From: Alphaproteobacteria bacterium
GTDB lineage: Bacteria > Pseudomonadota > Alphaproteobacteria > Micropepsales > Micropepsaceae
DNA length: 64,000 nt
Reading direction: 5' to 3'
Assembly (NCBI GenBank): GCA_025350465.1
Contig: JANXXU010000006.1
Coordinates: forward strand, 124,001-188,000
In this document: one piece after another, positions 18,910 through 28,752 of the stretch
How the letters are laid out: each line of letters starts with the position of its first letter
Position numbering within the stretch: the stretch's first letter is position 1
Notes under the pieces: model-generated
Told to the model about the DNA's origin: nothing
Database searches by the model: none
Seen by the model: only the letters and a program-made list of their open reading frames with translations
Position numbers and translations under genes: made by a program

Positions 18910-19133
18910 ATATGATCAGGGCCGGTGTGAATGCCGACTGAACCGGACGTTCAACCGACAGCTAGCTATTGCCCTCTTCTCAGCTGGCGCCAGAGAAGGC
19001 GCCTCTTGTCGCTGTCGCCGCTGGAAGGCAACGGTGTCCGCAACGCACGAGGTCGTGATCGCGCTTGACCATCGCTCTCACGCACGCGCAATGAGGGCGC
19101 GATTGACGATAAGACTAGGCCGATTGGCCGTGG

Positions 19134-20390
19134 TCAGCCTGCGATACGAACCGGAACTTCGGTGAAGCCGTGCACGAAGTTTGAGCGCGTGCGCACCGGT
19201 TCGCCGACGAGTTCGATGCGCTCGAAGCGCTTCATGATCTCTTCCCACACGATTTTCAGCTGCATCTCTGCGACACGGTTGCCCATGCAGCGGTGGATGC
19301 CGAAGCCGAACGACAGATGATGTCGCGGGTTGGCGCGGTCGATGATGAATTCGTTGGGCCGCTCGATCGTCGTGTCGTCGCGGTTGCCCGAGATGTACCA
19401 CATCACGACCTTGTCGCCCTTGCGGATCGTTTTGCCACCGACGACGGCATCTGTCTTGGCTGTGCGGCGCATGTGCGACAGCGGCGTTTGATAACGGATG
19501 ATCTCAGACACCATCGAAGGGATCAGCGCCGGGTTCGCGCGCAGCTTGTCGTACTCGGCCGGGAAGCGGTTGAGCGCTACGACGCCGCCCGAGATTGAGT
19601 TGCGCGTCGTATCGTTGCCGCCGACGATGAGCAGCATCAATGTGCCCAGATAGAGCATCGGATCCTTGTACATATCCTTCGTCGAGGGCCCGCGTGCCAA
19701 GAGCGAGATGAAATCGAAACCCGGCTTGTCGGTATTCACGCGCTCGTTCCACAGGCGCACGAAATACGCCAAGCACTCGTGCAGAATTTCCTGCCGCTTC
19801 TCGGGCGCGAGTGACGTGACGCCGACCGTTTCCGTTGCCGTGGTCACGTCCGACCAATAGGGCAGCAAGTGGCGATCCTCGAATGGAAAATCGAAGAGCG
19901 TCGCCAGCATTTGCGTGGTGAGCTCGATCGACACGTGTTCGACCCAATTGAATGTCTTGTTGCGCGGCAGCGCATCGAGGATCTTGCCGGCGCGCTCGCG
20001 AATGATGGGCTCGAGTTCGAGCAGGCGCGCGGGGCTGACGGCCGGCGTCACGACTTTGCGATGTTCGTCGTGGGTCGGCGGGTCCATGGCGATGAACATC
20101 GGCGGGGCGAATTCGCCCGGTGCATCGCCGATGACTATGTCGCGGTCCGATGAAAAGGCCGCCGGATTCGTTTCGACTTTCACGATGTCGTCGAATTTTG
20201 TGATCGACCAATAGGGGCCGAATTCGCTCTCGGCGCAGAAATGCACCGGGTCTTCGTTGCGCAGCCGTTCGAAATAGCCCCACTGCGCGTCGCGTTCGTA
20301 GAGCTCCGCTTTGCTCACGTCGATCTTCGCCAACGGAATCGACCAGGCTTCATTTTCGGCGCTTGTATGAGCGCGCGGTGCGACGGACAT
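19134..20390 (-). CDS. cytochrome P450, CYP153-like
   Basis: I-helix LMLLIVGGNDTTRNSISGG, ExxR region SEIIRYQTPLSHMRR, heme loop FGFGIHRCMGNRVAEMQL. Confidence 0.9.
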   Translation of the reverse strand: MSVAPRAHTSAENEAWSIPLAKIDVSKAELYERDAQWGYFERLRNEDPVHFCAESEFGPYWSITKFDDIVKVETNPAAFSSDRDIVIGDAPGEFAPPMFIAMDPPTHDEHRKVVTPAVSPARLLELEPIIRERAGKILDALPRNKTFNWVEHVSIELTTQMLATLFDFPFEDRHLLPYWSDVTTATETVGVTSLAPEKRQEILHECLAYFVRLWNERVNTDKPGFDFISLLARGPSTKDMYKDPMLYLGTLMLLIVGGNDTTRNSISGGVVALNRFPAEYDKLRANPALIPSMVSEIIRYQTPLSHMRRTAKTDAVVGGKTIRKGDKVVMWYISGNRDDTTIERPNEFIIDRANPRHHLSFGFGIHRCMGNRVAEMQLKIVWEEIMKRFERIELVGEPVRTRSNFVHGFTEVPVRIAG

Positions 20391-20648
20391 TCGGAAATTC
20401 CTCCAAGGCGACCGTGATTGCGATGCAGCGAGAGACTAATGCCGATGCGGTGTCGGCGCCAAGGAGTGGTTGAGTTCCGCGCGTATCGTCATGCTGCAAA
20501 GCACAATGAGCATCAGCGTAACGATGCGCACACCATTTGTGAACGCAACTTCAACAATTCGGGTGTAATTTCAACGAATCACCGGCCGTCATGAGAAGCG
20601 CCGGGTCGGGCCCGTGGCCCTCGCCTTGGGCCCGCATGGGAGCAGGAA

Positions 20649-20888
20649 ATGCAAGAACGTACCCCTATCAACACGCTGAACACCGTCAACTTCGCGGCGA
20701 TGAGAGTCATCCGCGAGGCCTTCGACGACGCCTTGAAGGAAGTTCAAGTGCGTCGCGGCACCGCAATGCCGCCCTCCGACGACACACGCGCCAAGCTCGC
20801 CCGGCAAATTCTTGACTTGGCAAAGCTCGGAGAGCGCGATGCCATTCGCTTGCGCGACGGCGCGCTGAGCGCATTGCACCTCGCTTAA
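20649..20888 (+). CDS. small conserved-looking hypothetical protein
   Basis: 79-aa ORF between divergent P450 and hybrid kinase; no family recognised. Confidence 0.5.
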   Translation: MQERTPINTLNTVNFAAMRVIREAFDDALKEVQVRRGTAMPPSDDTRAKLARQILDLAKLGERDAIRLRDGALSALHLA

Positions 20889-20984
20889 GGAATTGCTCAT
20901 TTATTGAGCGGTTTACTCCAAATTCAGCACCCAAGCGCATGATGGCGTTGCACAACGCGCGCCCGCTTGAGCTGAACCAACGCA

Positions 20985-22595
20985 ATGAAAAAAGACTCCG
21001 CAACGGACACGCCGGCCAACCTCGCGGCGTTGATCGAAGAGGCAGTTCACGCGCTCTCCGACGGATTTGCGATTTTCGACGCCGACAATCAGATGATCTT
21101 CGCCAACGAGCCGTCGCGCCGGAATTTCGCGAACACCTACGACGGCATGAAACGCGGGATGAGCTATCCCGAAGCCCACCTCGACTCCGTGCGCAAGGCC
21201 TTGCCCCATCTGACGGAAGACCAGTGCCAGGAGGTCGCCGACAAACTTCTCGCGCGCATGCGCGCGGGCAAGCCGACGATCCTGCTCACCGACGGCGGTC
21301 TGCCGGTGCAAACCGTCTACCGGCCGATGCGCGATGGGCGCATGGTCGCTATCTCAGCCGACATCTCCGCGCTGCGGCAAAAGGAAAAAGAGTTGGAGGT
21401 GGCAAAGGCAAAGGCCGAAGCCGCAAATCAGGCGAAGTCCGATTTCCTCGCCAATATCAGCCACGAGATCCGAACGCCGCTCAACGGCATCCTAGGGATG
21501 GCGCAGGTTTTGGCCGCGGCCGACCTCGATCCCCAGCAGAAAGAGCAGGTCGAAGCGATCCTGGAGTCCGGCAAGTCACTGATGTCGATCGTCAACGATG
21601 TCTTGGACCTCTCGAAGATCGAAGCAGGCCGGCTGGAAATCGCGCCCGTCGATCACGATCTCGGCCACATGTTGCGCCGCTTGCAAAAGCTCTGGGGCGC
21701 CCGCGCAGACGAAAAGGGCATCAAGCTCATTGTCGCCGCCGACGCTAGCCTGCCGCCACGGCTCAAGCTCGATCCCGTGCGCGTTCGTCAATGCATATCC
21801 AACTTGATCTCGAATGCAATCAAGTTCACCGACCGCGGCCTCGTCACCGTCATCGCCTCGATCGACGAGACCAAGGACGGCGCCGTCACCACGAGCGTGC
21901 GCGTCGAGGATTCGGGCATCGGCATGAACGAGGAGACGCTGGCGAAACTGTTTCAGCCGTTCACCCAAGCCGACGCCTCGACGACGCGCCGCTTCGGCGG
22001 CACCGGCCTCGGCCTTTCCATCACACGCAAACTCGCCAACCTGATGGGCGGAGACGTAACGGTCGAAAGCGTTCCCCATCGCGGCTCGGTTTTCACGCTC
22101 AAATTCAAGGCTGAGATTGCGCAAACCTACACCGGTGCACTCGATCCAAGCACCGGCAGGAGCGGCGGCGCCGAAAGAATGATGAACGCGCAAGGCGTCG
22201 CCGTTCTTATTGTCGACGATCATCCGTTGAACCGGACAGTCGCCCGCTTATTTCTCGAGCCGCACGGTTTCAAAATCACCGAAGCCGAAAACGGCCGCGA
22301 CGCACTTGCCGCTCTCAAGAGTCAAGCCTTCGATCTCGTTCTCCTCGATGTGCACATGCCCGTCATGGACGGACCGGAAACCATCCGCCACATCCGCGAC
22401 GCCGACGAAGATTGGGCGAACGTGCCGGTGATCGCTCTGACCGCCGACGCGATGTCGGGCGATCGCGAAAAACTTCTCGGCGCCGGCATGACCGGCTACG
22501 TCTCCAAGCCCATCGACCAGCGCGAACTCATCGCCGAAATCTGCCGCGTGCGTGGTGAGACGGCGCTGGTGCCGGCGAGGATCACAGCGGCTTAG
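20985..22595 (+). CDS. PAS-like/hybrid sensor histidine kinase with C-terminal receiver
   Basis: FLANISHEIRTPLNGILGMAQ H-box, NLISNAIKFT, GTGLGLSITRKL, receiver VLIVDDHPLNRTVARLFL...LLDVHMPVMDGPE...GYVSKPIDQREL. Confidence 0.93.
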   Translation: MKKDSATDTPANLAALIEEAVHALSDGFAIFDADNQMIFANEPSRRNFANTYDGMKRGMSYPEAHLDSVRKALPHLTEDQCQEVADKLLARMRAGKPTILLTDGGLPVQTVYRPMRDGRMVAISADISALRQKEKELEVAKAKAEAANQAKSDFLANISHEIRTPLNGILGMAQVLAAADLDPQQKEQVEAILESGKSLMSIVNDVLDLSKIEAGRLEIAPVDHDLGHMLRRLQKLWGARADEKGIKLIVAADASLPPRLKLDPVRVRQCISNLISNAIKFTDRGLVTVIASIDETKDGAVTTSVRVEDSGIGMNEETLAKLFQPFTQADASTTRRFGGTGLGLSITRKLANLMGGDVTVESVPHRGSVFTLKFKAEIAQTYTGALDPSTGRSGGAERMMNAQGVAVLIVDDHPLNRTVARLFLEPHGFKITEAENGRDALAALKSQAFDLVLLDVHMPVMDGPETIRHIRDADEDWANVPVIALTADAMSGDREKLLGAGMTGYVSKPIDQRELIAEICRVRGETALVPARITAA

Positions 22596-23105
22596 CTAAC
22601 GGCCGTTGCAATTATACGCTGACGGCGCCCGCTCCTTTCGCATCAGGCATCGCACTTCTTCCTCGGTCAGGGTGTCGAGTCCGCGCCCATAGTAGAAATG
22701 CGCTGCTCTACTGAAGCCATGGACCTGGTGTCCCAGATAGGCTTGAGCTGCATACAGCGCCACCAGATCTTTGCGCTGAAATCTGAGTTCGATCCACCAA
22801 CTTAGCGCAAGGTCTTCGACCCGATGACCCCAGTCCTCGCTAGGCGGTCCGTTGCACTCAGTCGGCCAAGTCACAAGTCGCACGACCCAGAAGTGTGATG
22901 ATTTCTTCTGCTCCACCTCGATCGCCCTAGTCACGAACGCGGGTGGTTTTCGATCAAGCGGATCGGCGTGCTTAAGAACGTCGAGCGCCGCTTGGGTGCA
23001 GCGTGCGAACTTGGGCCCCTCAGTCATGGCGGGCAGAATGATGCCCGGTACCACGATGATTGCGGCAAGGGCGATGACGAATTTGTCGAGCCTTGTAAGC
23101 ATCAA
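22596..23105 (-). CDS. short membrane-anchored protein related to GT51 transglycosylase domain (degenerate)
   Basis: LVALYAAQAYLGHQVHGFSRAAHFYYGRGLDTLTEEEVRCLMRKERAPSAYN resembles the GT51 C-terminal region (ELYLN..YLG....G...AA..YFG..L..L...E...L......P..YN); N-terminal TM. Confidence 0.55.
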   Translation of the reverse strand: MMLTRLDKFVIALAAIIVVPGIILPAMTEGPKFARCTQAALDVLKHADPLDRKPPAFVTRAIEVEQKKSSHFWVVRLVTWPTECNGPPSEDWGHRVEDLALSWWIELRFQRKDLVALYAAQAYLGHQVHGFSRAAHFYYGRGLDTLTEEEVRCLMRKERAPSAYNCNGR

Positions 23106-23258
23106 GATCTTTCCTGGGCTTGTGCCCTTTTAGCAGGGGCGTCGGCAGTGGGCTGTGACGGCCATGCCAAACAGGTTTCTTAGGGGTGGCCGCTTTTTCC
23201 GCATCACGATGGGCGGAAATCCTTCGCGAATTCAGGCTGTTATGGCATTGTGCGACGC

Positions 23259-24320
23259 ATGAAAATCCTGGTGACCGGCGGAGCAGGCTTCATCGGCTCG
23301 GCAGTCGCACGTTTGTTCGTGCGCGAGAGCGAGCACGACGTCTTGGTCGTCGACAAGCTGACCTATGCTGGCAATCTGGAGTCGCTTTCCCCGATCCGGG
23401 ACCATAAGCGCTTTGCCTTTCTCAAGGCCGATATCGGCGATCGCTTGGCCATGCGCACGGCGTTCGCATCGTTTCGGCCCGACATCGTCATGCACCTCGC
23501 CGCCGAAAGTCATGTCGACCGCTCGATCGATGCGCCCGGTGATTTCATCACGACCAATATCGTCGGCACCTACACATTGCTTGAGGTCACGCTTGCCTGG
23601 CACCGCGAACTCGATGCCGATCGCGCGCGCCGCTTCCGCTTCCATCACATCTCGACCGACGAGGTATTCGGTTCGCTCGGTCCCGCGGGAGCCTTCCGCG
23701 AGGACACGGGTTATGCCCCGCGCTCGCCCTATTCGGCCTCGAAGGCAGCAAGTGACCATCTGGTGCGCGCTTGGGCCGAGACCTACGGCTTGCCGGTTGT
23801 GCTCTCGAATTGCTCGAACAACTACGGGCCCTACCAGTTCCCGGAAAAATTGATCCCGTTGACGATCCTGAACGGGATGAAAGGCGCAAGCCTGCCCGTT
23901 TACGGCACGGGCGAGAACGTGCGCGATTGGATCTTCGTTGAGGATCACGCCAAGGGCCTCGCGGAGGTCGCGTTGCGCGGGCGGCCGGGCGAAACTTATT
24001 TGCTCGGCGCCCGCACCGAACGCCGCAACATCGACGTCGTCCGCGCGATTTGCGCGGCGTTGGATCGCCTTGCGCCGGATACGGTCGGCCCGCACGCGCG
24101 TCTCATTCAATTCGTCACCGACCGTCCCGGCCACGATCATCGCTATGCCGTCGACTGCTCGAAGGCAGAGCGCGAACTTGGCTGGCGTCCGCACGCCTCG
24201 TTTGAATCCAATCTCGAGACCACCGTGCGTTGGTACCTTGAAAACAAAGCGTGGTGGCAGCGCATCCACTCAGGCGCCTACCGTGGTGAGCGCCTCGGCC
24301 TAGGTACGGTGAAGGCGTGA
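23259..24320 (+). CDS. rfbB: dTDP-glucose 4,6-dehydratase
   Basis: [71 protein letters not shown]. Confidence 0.95.
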   Translation: MKILVTGGAGFIGSAVARLFVRESEHDVLVVDKLTYAGNLESLSPIRDHKRFAFLKADIGDRLAMRTAFASFRPDIVMHLAAESHVDRSIDAPGDFITTNIVGTYTLLEVTLAWHRELDADRARRFRFHHISTDEVFGSLGPAGAFREDTGYAPRSPYSASKAASDHLVRAWAETYGLPVVLSNCSNNYGPYQFPEKLIPLTILNGMKGASLPVYGTGENVRDWIFVEDHAKGLAEVALRGRPGETYLLGARTERRNIDVVRAICAALDRLAPDTVGPHARLIQFVTDRPGHDHRYAVDCSKAERELGWRPHASFESNLETTVRWYLENKAWWQRIHSGAYRGERLGLGTVKA

Positions 24321-25210
24321 TCGAACGCGAACTCGAAATTGTGCTTTTCGGTAGTGGAGGACAGTTGGGCTCGGCGCTGTGCCGCAGCGCTGAAAAGCGC
24401 GAGACGTCGCTCTGCGCCTTTTCGCGGACGGATTGCGATATCGCCGACAAGGCCATGCTCCTGGATGCCGTGAATGCCAAGCGGCCGACGCTCGTAATCA
24501 ACGCAGCCGCCTACGCGGCCGTCGATCGCGCGGAGGCCGAGCAGGGTCGCGCATTCGCGATCAACCGCGATGGAGCCGCCAATGTCGCGGCCGCTGCCAA
24601 GTCGGTGGGCGCCTTGCTAATCCATATATCGACGGATTACGTCTTCGACGGTAGTAAGAACGAGCCATACGTCGAGACCGATCCCGTTGCGCCGCTAGGC
24701 ATCTACGGTGTCTCGAAAGCTGAAGGCGAAAGCGCGATCCTAGAACGAATGCCCACAGGTGCTTTGATCCTGCGCACGGCTTGGCTTTATGGCCTAGAAG
24801 GCGCGAACTTCGTGAAGACGATGCTGCGCCTGGGCGCTGAGCGTGAAGTCGTGCGCGTGGTCGACGATCAACGCGGCTCGCCGACCTTCGCTGACGACTT
24901 GGCCGACGCGATTCTCGAGCTTGCGTATCAGTTGAAGCCCGTTCGATCGCGCGTCTATCATTTGGCGGGGCAGGGTACTGCGACCTGGTGCGAATTCGCC
25001 CGCGAAATCTTCACCGAGGCGGGCAGACGAGGCCTGCGCACGCCGCGCCTTGAGCCGATACCGACATCGCAATATCCGACGTCGGCCAAACGCCCGGCGA
25101 ATTCTGTGCTCAATTGCAGTTTGATAAAGCGTGACTTCGGCATCGCCTTGCCGCCCTGGCGCGACGGCTTGAAGCGTATGCTCGCCGCACATCTGGAGGC
25201 CGCCCGATGA
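24317..25210 (+). CDS. rfbD: dTDP-4-dehydrorhamnose reductase
   Basis: [51 protein letters not shown] overlap with rfbB. Confidence 0.93.
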   Translation: MIERELEIVLFGSGGQLGSALCRSAEKRETSLCAFSRTDCDIADKAMLLDAVNAKRPTLVINAAAYAAVDRAEAEQGRAFAINRDGAANVAAAAKSVGALLIHISTDYVFDGSKNEPYVETDPVAPLGIYGVSKAEGESAILERMPTGALILRTAWLYGLEGANFVKTMLRLGAEREVVRVVDDQRGSPTFADDLADAILELAYQLKPVRSRVYHLAGQGTATWCEFAREIFTEAGRRGLRTPRLEPIPTSQYPTSAKRPANSVLNCSLIKRDFGIALPPWRDGLKRMLAAHLEAAR

Positions 25211-26082
25211 AAGGAATCATCCTCGCCGGCGGTCACGGCACGCGGCTTTATCCCCTGACCTTGGCGACTTCGAAGCAGCTCTTGCCGGTCTTCGACAAAC
25301 CGATGATCTACTACGCGCTGTCGAGCCTGATGCTCGCCGGCATTCGCGATATCTTGATCATTTCGACGCCTCACGATCTGCCGTCGTTTCAAAAAGCCTT
25401 GGGCGACGGCGCCGATTTCGGTGTGCGGCTGACTTATGCCGAGCAACCGCGTCCCGAGGGGCTGGCGCAAGCCTTTGTCATCGGCGCCGGCCACATTGGG
25501 GACGACAGCGTCGCTCTTGCGCTGGGCGACAATCTCCTGTTCGGCCAAGGTTTGCAGGTCGTTCTCCAACGCGCGGCAGCGCTCGCAAGCGGCGGTCTGG
25601 TATTCGGCTATCACGTGCCGGACCCGCAGCGTTACGGCGTCGTTGAATTCGACAAGACGGGCCGCGCCCTCTCGATCGTCGAAAAGCCCGCGCAACCGAA
25701 ATCGAATTGGGCCGTCATCGGCCTCTATTTCTATGACAATCGCGTCGTCGACATCGCGCGCGCCCTGAAGCCGTCCAAGCGCGGCGAGCTTGAGATTACG
25801 GATATCAACGCGACCTACCTGTCGCGCGGCGAGTTGCAAGTCGAACGTTTGAGTCGTGGCTTTGCCTGGCTCGATGCCGGCACGCACGACTCGCTTATTG
25901 AAGCGGGCGAATTTGTCCGCACAATCCAGCACCGGACAGGCTTACAGATCGCCTGTCTTGAGGAAATCGCGCTCGACAAGGGTTGGCTCGAGCCCGGCGA
26001 CGTCATGCGCCGCGCGCAGAAGCTTGCCGCAACCGACTATGGCCAATACCTCCGCCGCCTTCTGGAAGATCGCGATGCTTGA
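25207..26082 (+). CDS. rfbA: glucose-1-phosphate thymidylyltransferase
   Basis: [53 protein letters not shown]. Confidence 0.96.
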   Translation: MKGIILAGGHGTRLYPLTLATSKQLLPVFDKPMIYYALSSLMLAGIRDILIISTPHDLPSFQKALGDGADFGVRLTYAEQPRPEGLAQAFVIGAGHIGDDSVALALGDNLLFGQGLQVVLQRAAALASGGLVFGYHVPDPQRYGVVEFDKTGRALSIVEKPAQPKSNWAVIGLYFYDNRVVDIARALKPSKRGELEITDINATYLSRGELQVERLSRGFAWLDAGTHDSLIEAGEFVRTIQHRTGLQIACLEEIALDKGWLEPGDVMRRAQKLAATDYGQYLRRLLEDRDA

Positions 26083-26629
26083 CATCCGCTCTCTCGCCAT
26101 TCCGGATGTGAAGGTGATCACGCCCAAACGCCACGGCGATGCCCGGGGCTATTTTGCCGAAACCTGGAATCGCAAAGGCTTTCGCGATGCTGGTATCGAC
26201 GCCGATTTCTGCCAGGACAATCAGTCCCATTCTGCGCCTCTCGGCACAGTGCGTGGCTTGCATTTCCAAACGCCGCCGCACACACAAGCCAAGCTCGTGA
26301 GTGTCCTGCGTGGACGCGTCTTCGACGTCGTCGTGGACTTGCGCAAAGCCTCGCCGACCTTTCGCCGCCACGTTACCTTTGAGTTGAACGCGGAGGATGG
26401 ACACCAGATCTTCGTGCCGAGAGGTTTCGCTCACGGCTACGCGACTCTCGCTTCCGACACGACGGTGCTCTACAAAGCAGACGCGCACTATGCGCCGTCG
26501 AACGACGCAGGCATTTTATGGTCCGATCCCGATCTCGCTATTTCGTGGCCCGTACGGGCCGAAGATGCCGTGCTGTCGGCCAAGGACGCCGCGCTTCCAC
26601 GCCTGCGCGACATCGTCTCGCCGTTTTGA
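26075..26629 (+). CDS. rfbC: dTDP-4-dehydrorhamnose 3,5-epimerase
   Basis: [66 protein letters not shown]. Confidence 0.95.
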   Translation: MLDIRSLAIPDVKVITPKRHGDARGYFAETWNRKGFRDAGIDADFCQDNQSHSAPLGTVRGLHFQTPPHTQAKLVSVLRGRVFDVVVDLRKASPTFRRHVTFELNAEDGHQIFVPRGFAHGYATLASDTTVLYKADAHYAPSNDAGILWSDPDLAISWPVRAEDAVLSAKDAALPRLRDIVSPF

Positions 26630-26645
26630 CGATGAGTGCGCGGGC

Positions 26646-27992
26646 ATGAATTTCCGTTTCAAGCTTCCGGACCTGCTGAACCGCGCACCGGCGAAGTCCG
26701 AGGCGGCACCGGACGCTCGCGCTTTGCGCGCCGAATCGGATGCCTTGGCCGGCGTGGTTGCGGCCTTCCTGGGCAAGACCGGCCTCTTCGATCGCGAGGC
26801 TTACTCGCGCGCCTATCCCGACATCGCGAAGTCGGGTCTCGATCCGCTGCATCACTACGTGCGCTTCGGCATTCACGCCGGGCGCAATTTTACCAGCCAA
26901 CAGACGATCGCGCGATTGTGGCGCGAAGTGCTGCGAGGCGAGGACTACAAACAAGCGATCGCCGAAATACATCGCCCGCCATCGGTCGCAAATCCAGAGC
27001 GTTTCCGCGTCGGCGTCTATGTGTCGAGCAAGGGCAACTTCTTCATGGCCGAAATCGCGGCGCTCATTGCCGCGGGCTTGGAGGAGGCCGGCGCCGTGTC
27101 TCGCGTTCTTGATGAGACCGCGTCGCCGTCCGCCGACTTCACGCACAATGTCGTGGTCGCGCCGCACGAATTCTTCGTGCTCGGCGATGGCCGGCGTTGG
27201 GCCAACGAGCAATTCGTCTCTCGCGCGACTTTGTTTTCGACCGAGCAGTTGCAGACACAATGGTTCGCACGCTCGTTGCCGTTCCTCCTGCGCGCCCGCC
27301 TTGTCGCAGACCTCAACCACCAAAGCGTCGCGATCCTGCGCCGCGCCGGCGTCAACGCGGCTTGCGTTCAGCCGGGACATTCACAACGTTTCACGGCATT
27401 CACCGCACCCAAGGATTTGAGCGCACATTCTGTGTTTGCCGGTTGCTCGTCCGCTGTGCGTAATCACGATCCTTCATCGCCGCGCTTTGCCGATCGTCCT
27501 TTGGACGTTGCCTTCATGGGGCAGAGTTCGCCCCGCCGCGACGAGTGGCTTGGCGCATACGCGTCGACGTTCGCCAAGCTGCAGGCTTTCATTTACTGCG
27601 CCCGAACGACCGCGCCTCTCAGCGTCGAGACGAGCCCGATGGCGTCGTCCGATGTGAGTGCGGCAATTTTGGGCCGTACGAAGGTTCTTTTGAACTTGCA
27701 TCGCGACGAATACGCCTATTTCGAATGGTGGCGCGTGATGCAGGCGTTCTGGATGAAGGCGGTCGTCGTCAGCGAGCCGTGCTTTCCACATCCGCTGTTC
27801 AAGCCCGGCGTACATTTCTTCGAAGAGGCGCCGCGCCACATTCCCGATCTCGTGAACTGGCTTGCGACCACGCCCGAGGGCCAAGCGAAAGCTGAAGAGG
27901 TCCGCGCCCGCGCGTTCGATGATCTCGTCGGCGAGGCAAGTGCAAGAGCGGCGGGAATGCGCTTGCTCGCGGCGATGGGTGCCGCGTCGTGA
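26646..27992 (+). CDS. putative glycosyltransferase/glycan-locus protein with N-terminal YPDI repeat unit
   Basis: N-terminal LFDREAYSRAYPDIAKSGLDPLHHYVRFGIHAGRNF matches repeats in the 7188..10991 protein; C-terminal region glycosyltransferase-like; operonic with rfb genes. Confidence 0.6.
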   Translation: MNFRFKLPDLLNRAPAKSEAAPDARALRAESDALAGVVAAFLGKTGLFDREAYSRAYPDIAKSGLDPLHHYVRFGIHAGRNFTSQQTIARLWREVLRGEDYKQAIAEIHRPPSVANPERFRVGVYVSSKGNFFMAEIAALIAAGLEEAGAVSRVLDETASPSADFTHNVVVAPHEFFVLGDGRRWANEQFVSRATLFSTEQLQTQWFARSLPFLLRARLVADLNHQSVAILRRAGVNAACVQPGHSQRFTAFTAPKDLSAHSVFAGCSSAVRNHDPSSPRFADRPLDVAFMGQSSPRRDEWLGAYASTFAKLQAFIYCARTTAPLSVETSPMASSDVSAAILGRTKVLLNLHRDEYAYFEWWRVMQAFWMKAVVVSEPCFPHPLFKPGVHFFEEAPRHIPDLVNWLATTPEGQAKAEEVRARAFDDLVGEASARAAGMRLLAAMGAAS

Positions 27993-28741
27993 ATCTCTTC
28001 GCCCCGCCCGTCACAACCGTGCGCGAAAAGCGCAGCGCCGCAGCGCCGCAAGTCTCCGTTATCGTCACCCTCTACAATTATGGGCATTATCTCGAGGCGT
28101 GCCTCGACTCGATCCGAACCCAGACTCAACCGGACTTAGAACTCGTCATCGTCGACGACTGCTCGACGGACGGTAGTTTGGGCGTCGCCACGCGCTGGCT
28201 TGCGCGCAACGAAGACGTGTTGGCAGGACACTGCTTGCTGCATCACACGAAGAATATGGGCCTCGCCTATGCTCGCAACACGGCGTTCGCCGGCGCCCGC
28301 GCGCCATACGTATTCGTCATGGATGCCGACAACATGCTCTATCCCCCGGCCGTTGTGCGCTGTCTTGCGGCGATCAAAAACTCCGGCGCCGGTGCCGCGT
28401 ATACACAGCTCGAGTTCTTCGACGAGCGTGCCGGCTTGGGTCTCGCCGATTTCTGGAGCGTCGAGCGCTTGAAGCGTGCGAACTACATCGACGCCATGGC
28501 ACTTGTCGATAAGAAGGCGTGGGAGAAAGTCGGCGGCTATACGCAACTGATGGCGACGGGTTGGGAGGATTACGACTTCTGGTGCAAGTTCGTCGAACAC
28601 GACTTGAATGCCGCCTTCGTGCCCGAGGTACTCTGCCGCTATCGCTGGCATGGCAAGTCGATGTCGATAACCGAAACCAACCCGAACGCCGGCACGCTCA
28701 TCCTCGAAATGTCGATGCGCCACCCCTGGTTGGAGCTTTAA
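27989..28741 (+). CDS. GT2 family glycosyltransferase
   Basis: VSVIVTLYNYGHYLEACLDSIRTQTQPDLELVIVDDCSTDGS, FVMDADNMLYP; GTGA overlap with previous gene. Confidence 0.9.
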   Translation: MNLFAPPVTTVREKRSAAAPQVSVIVTLYNYGHYLEACLDSIRTQTQPDLELVIVDDCSTDGSLGVATRWLARNEDVLAGHCLLHHTKNMGLAYARNTAFAGARAPYVFVMDADNMLYPPAVVRCLAAIKNSGAGAAYTQLEFFDERAGLGLADFWSVERLKRANYIDAMALVDKKAWEKVGGYTQLMATGWEDYDFWCKFVEHDLNAAFVPEVLCRYRWHGKSMSITETNPNAGTLILEMSMRHPWLEL

Positions 28742-28752
28742 CCGGGCGGCTC

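Noticed and set aside
18986-19003. GGCGCC-AGAGAA-GGCGCC possible hairpin upstream of DedA-like gene
   Set aside because: Six-bp self-complementary repeat is expected by chance in GC-rich DNA; no U-tract
26397-26645. Upstream extension of the 26646..27992 ORF
   Set aside because: Extension overlaps rfbC out of frame; ATG at 26646 is the natural start
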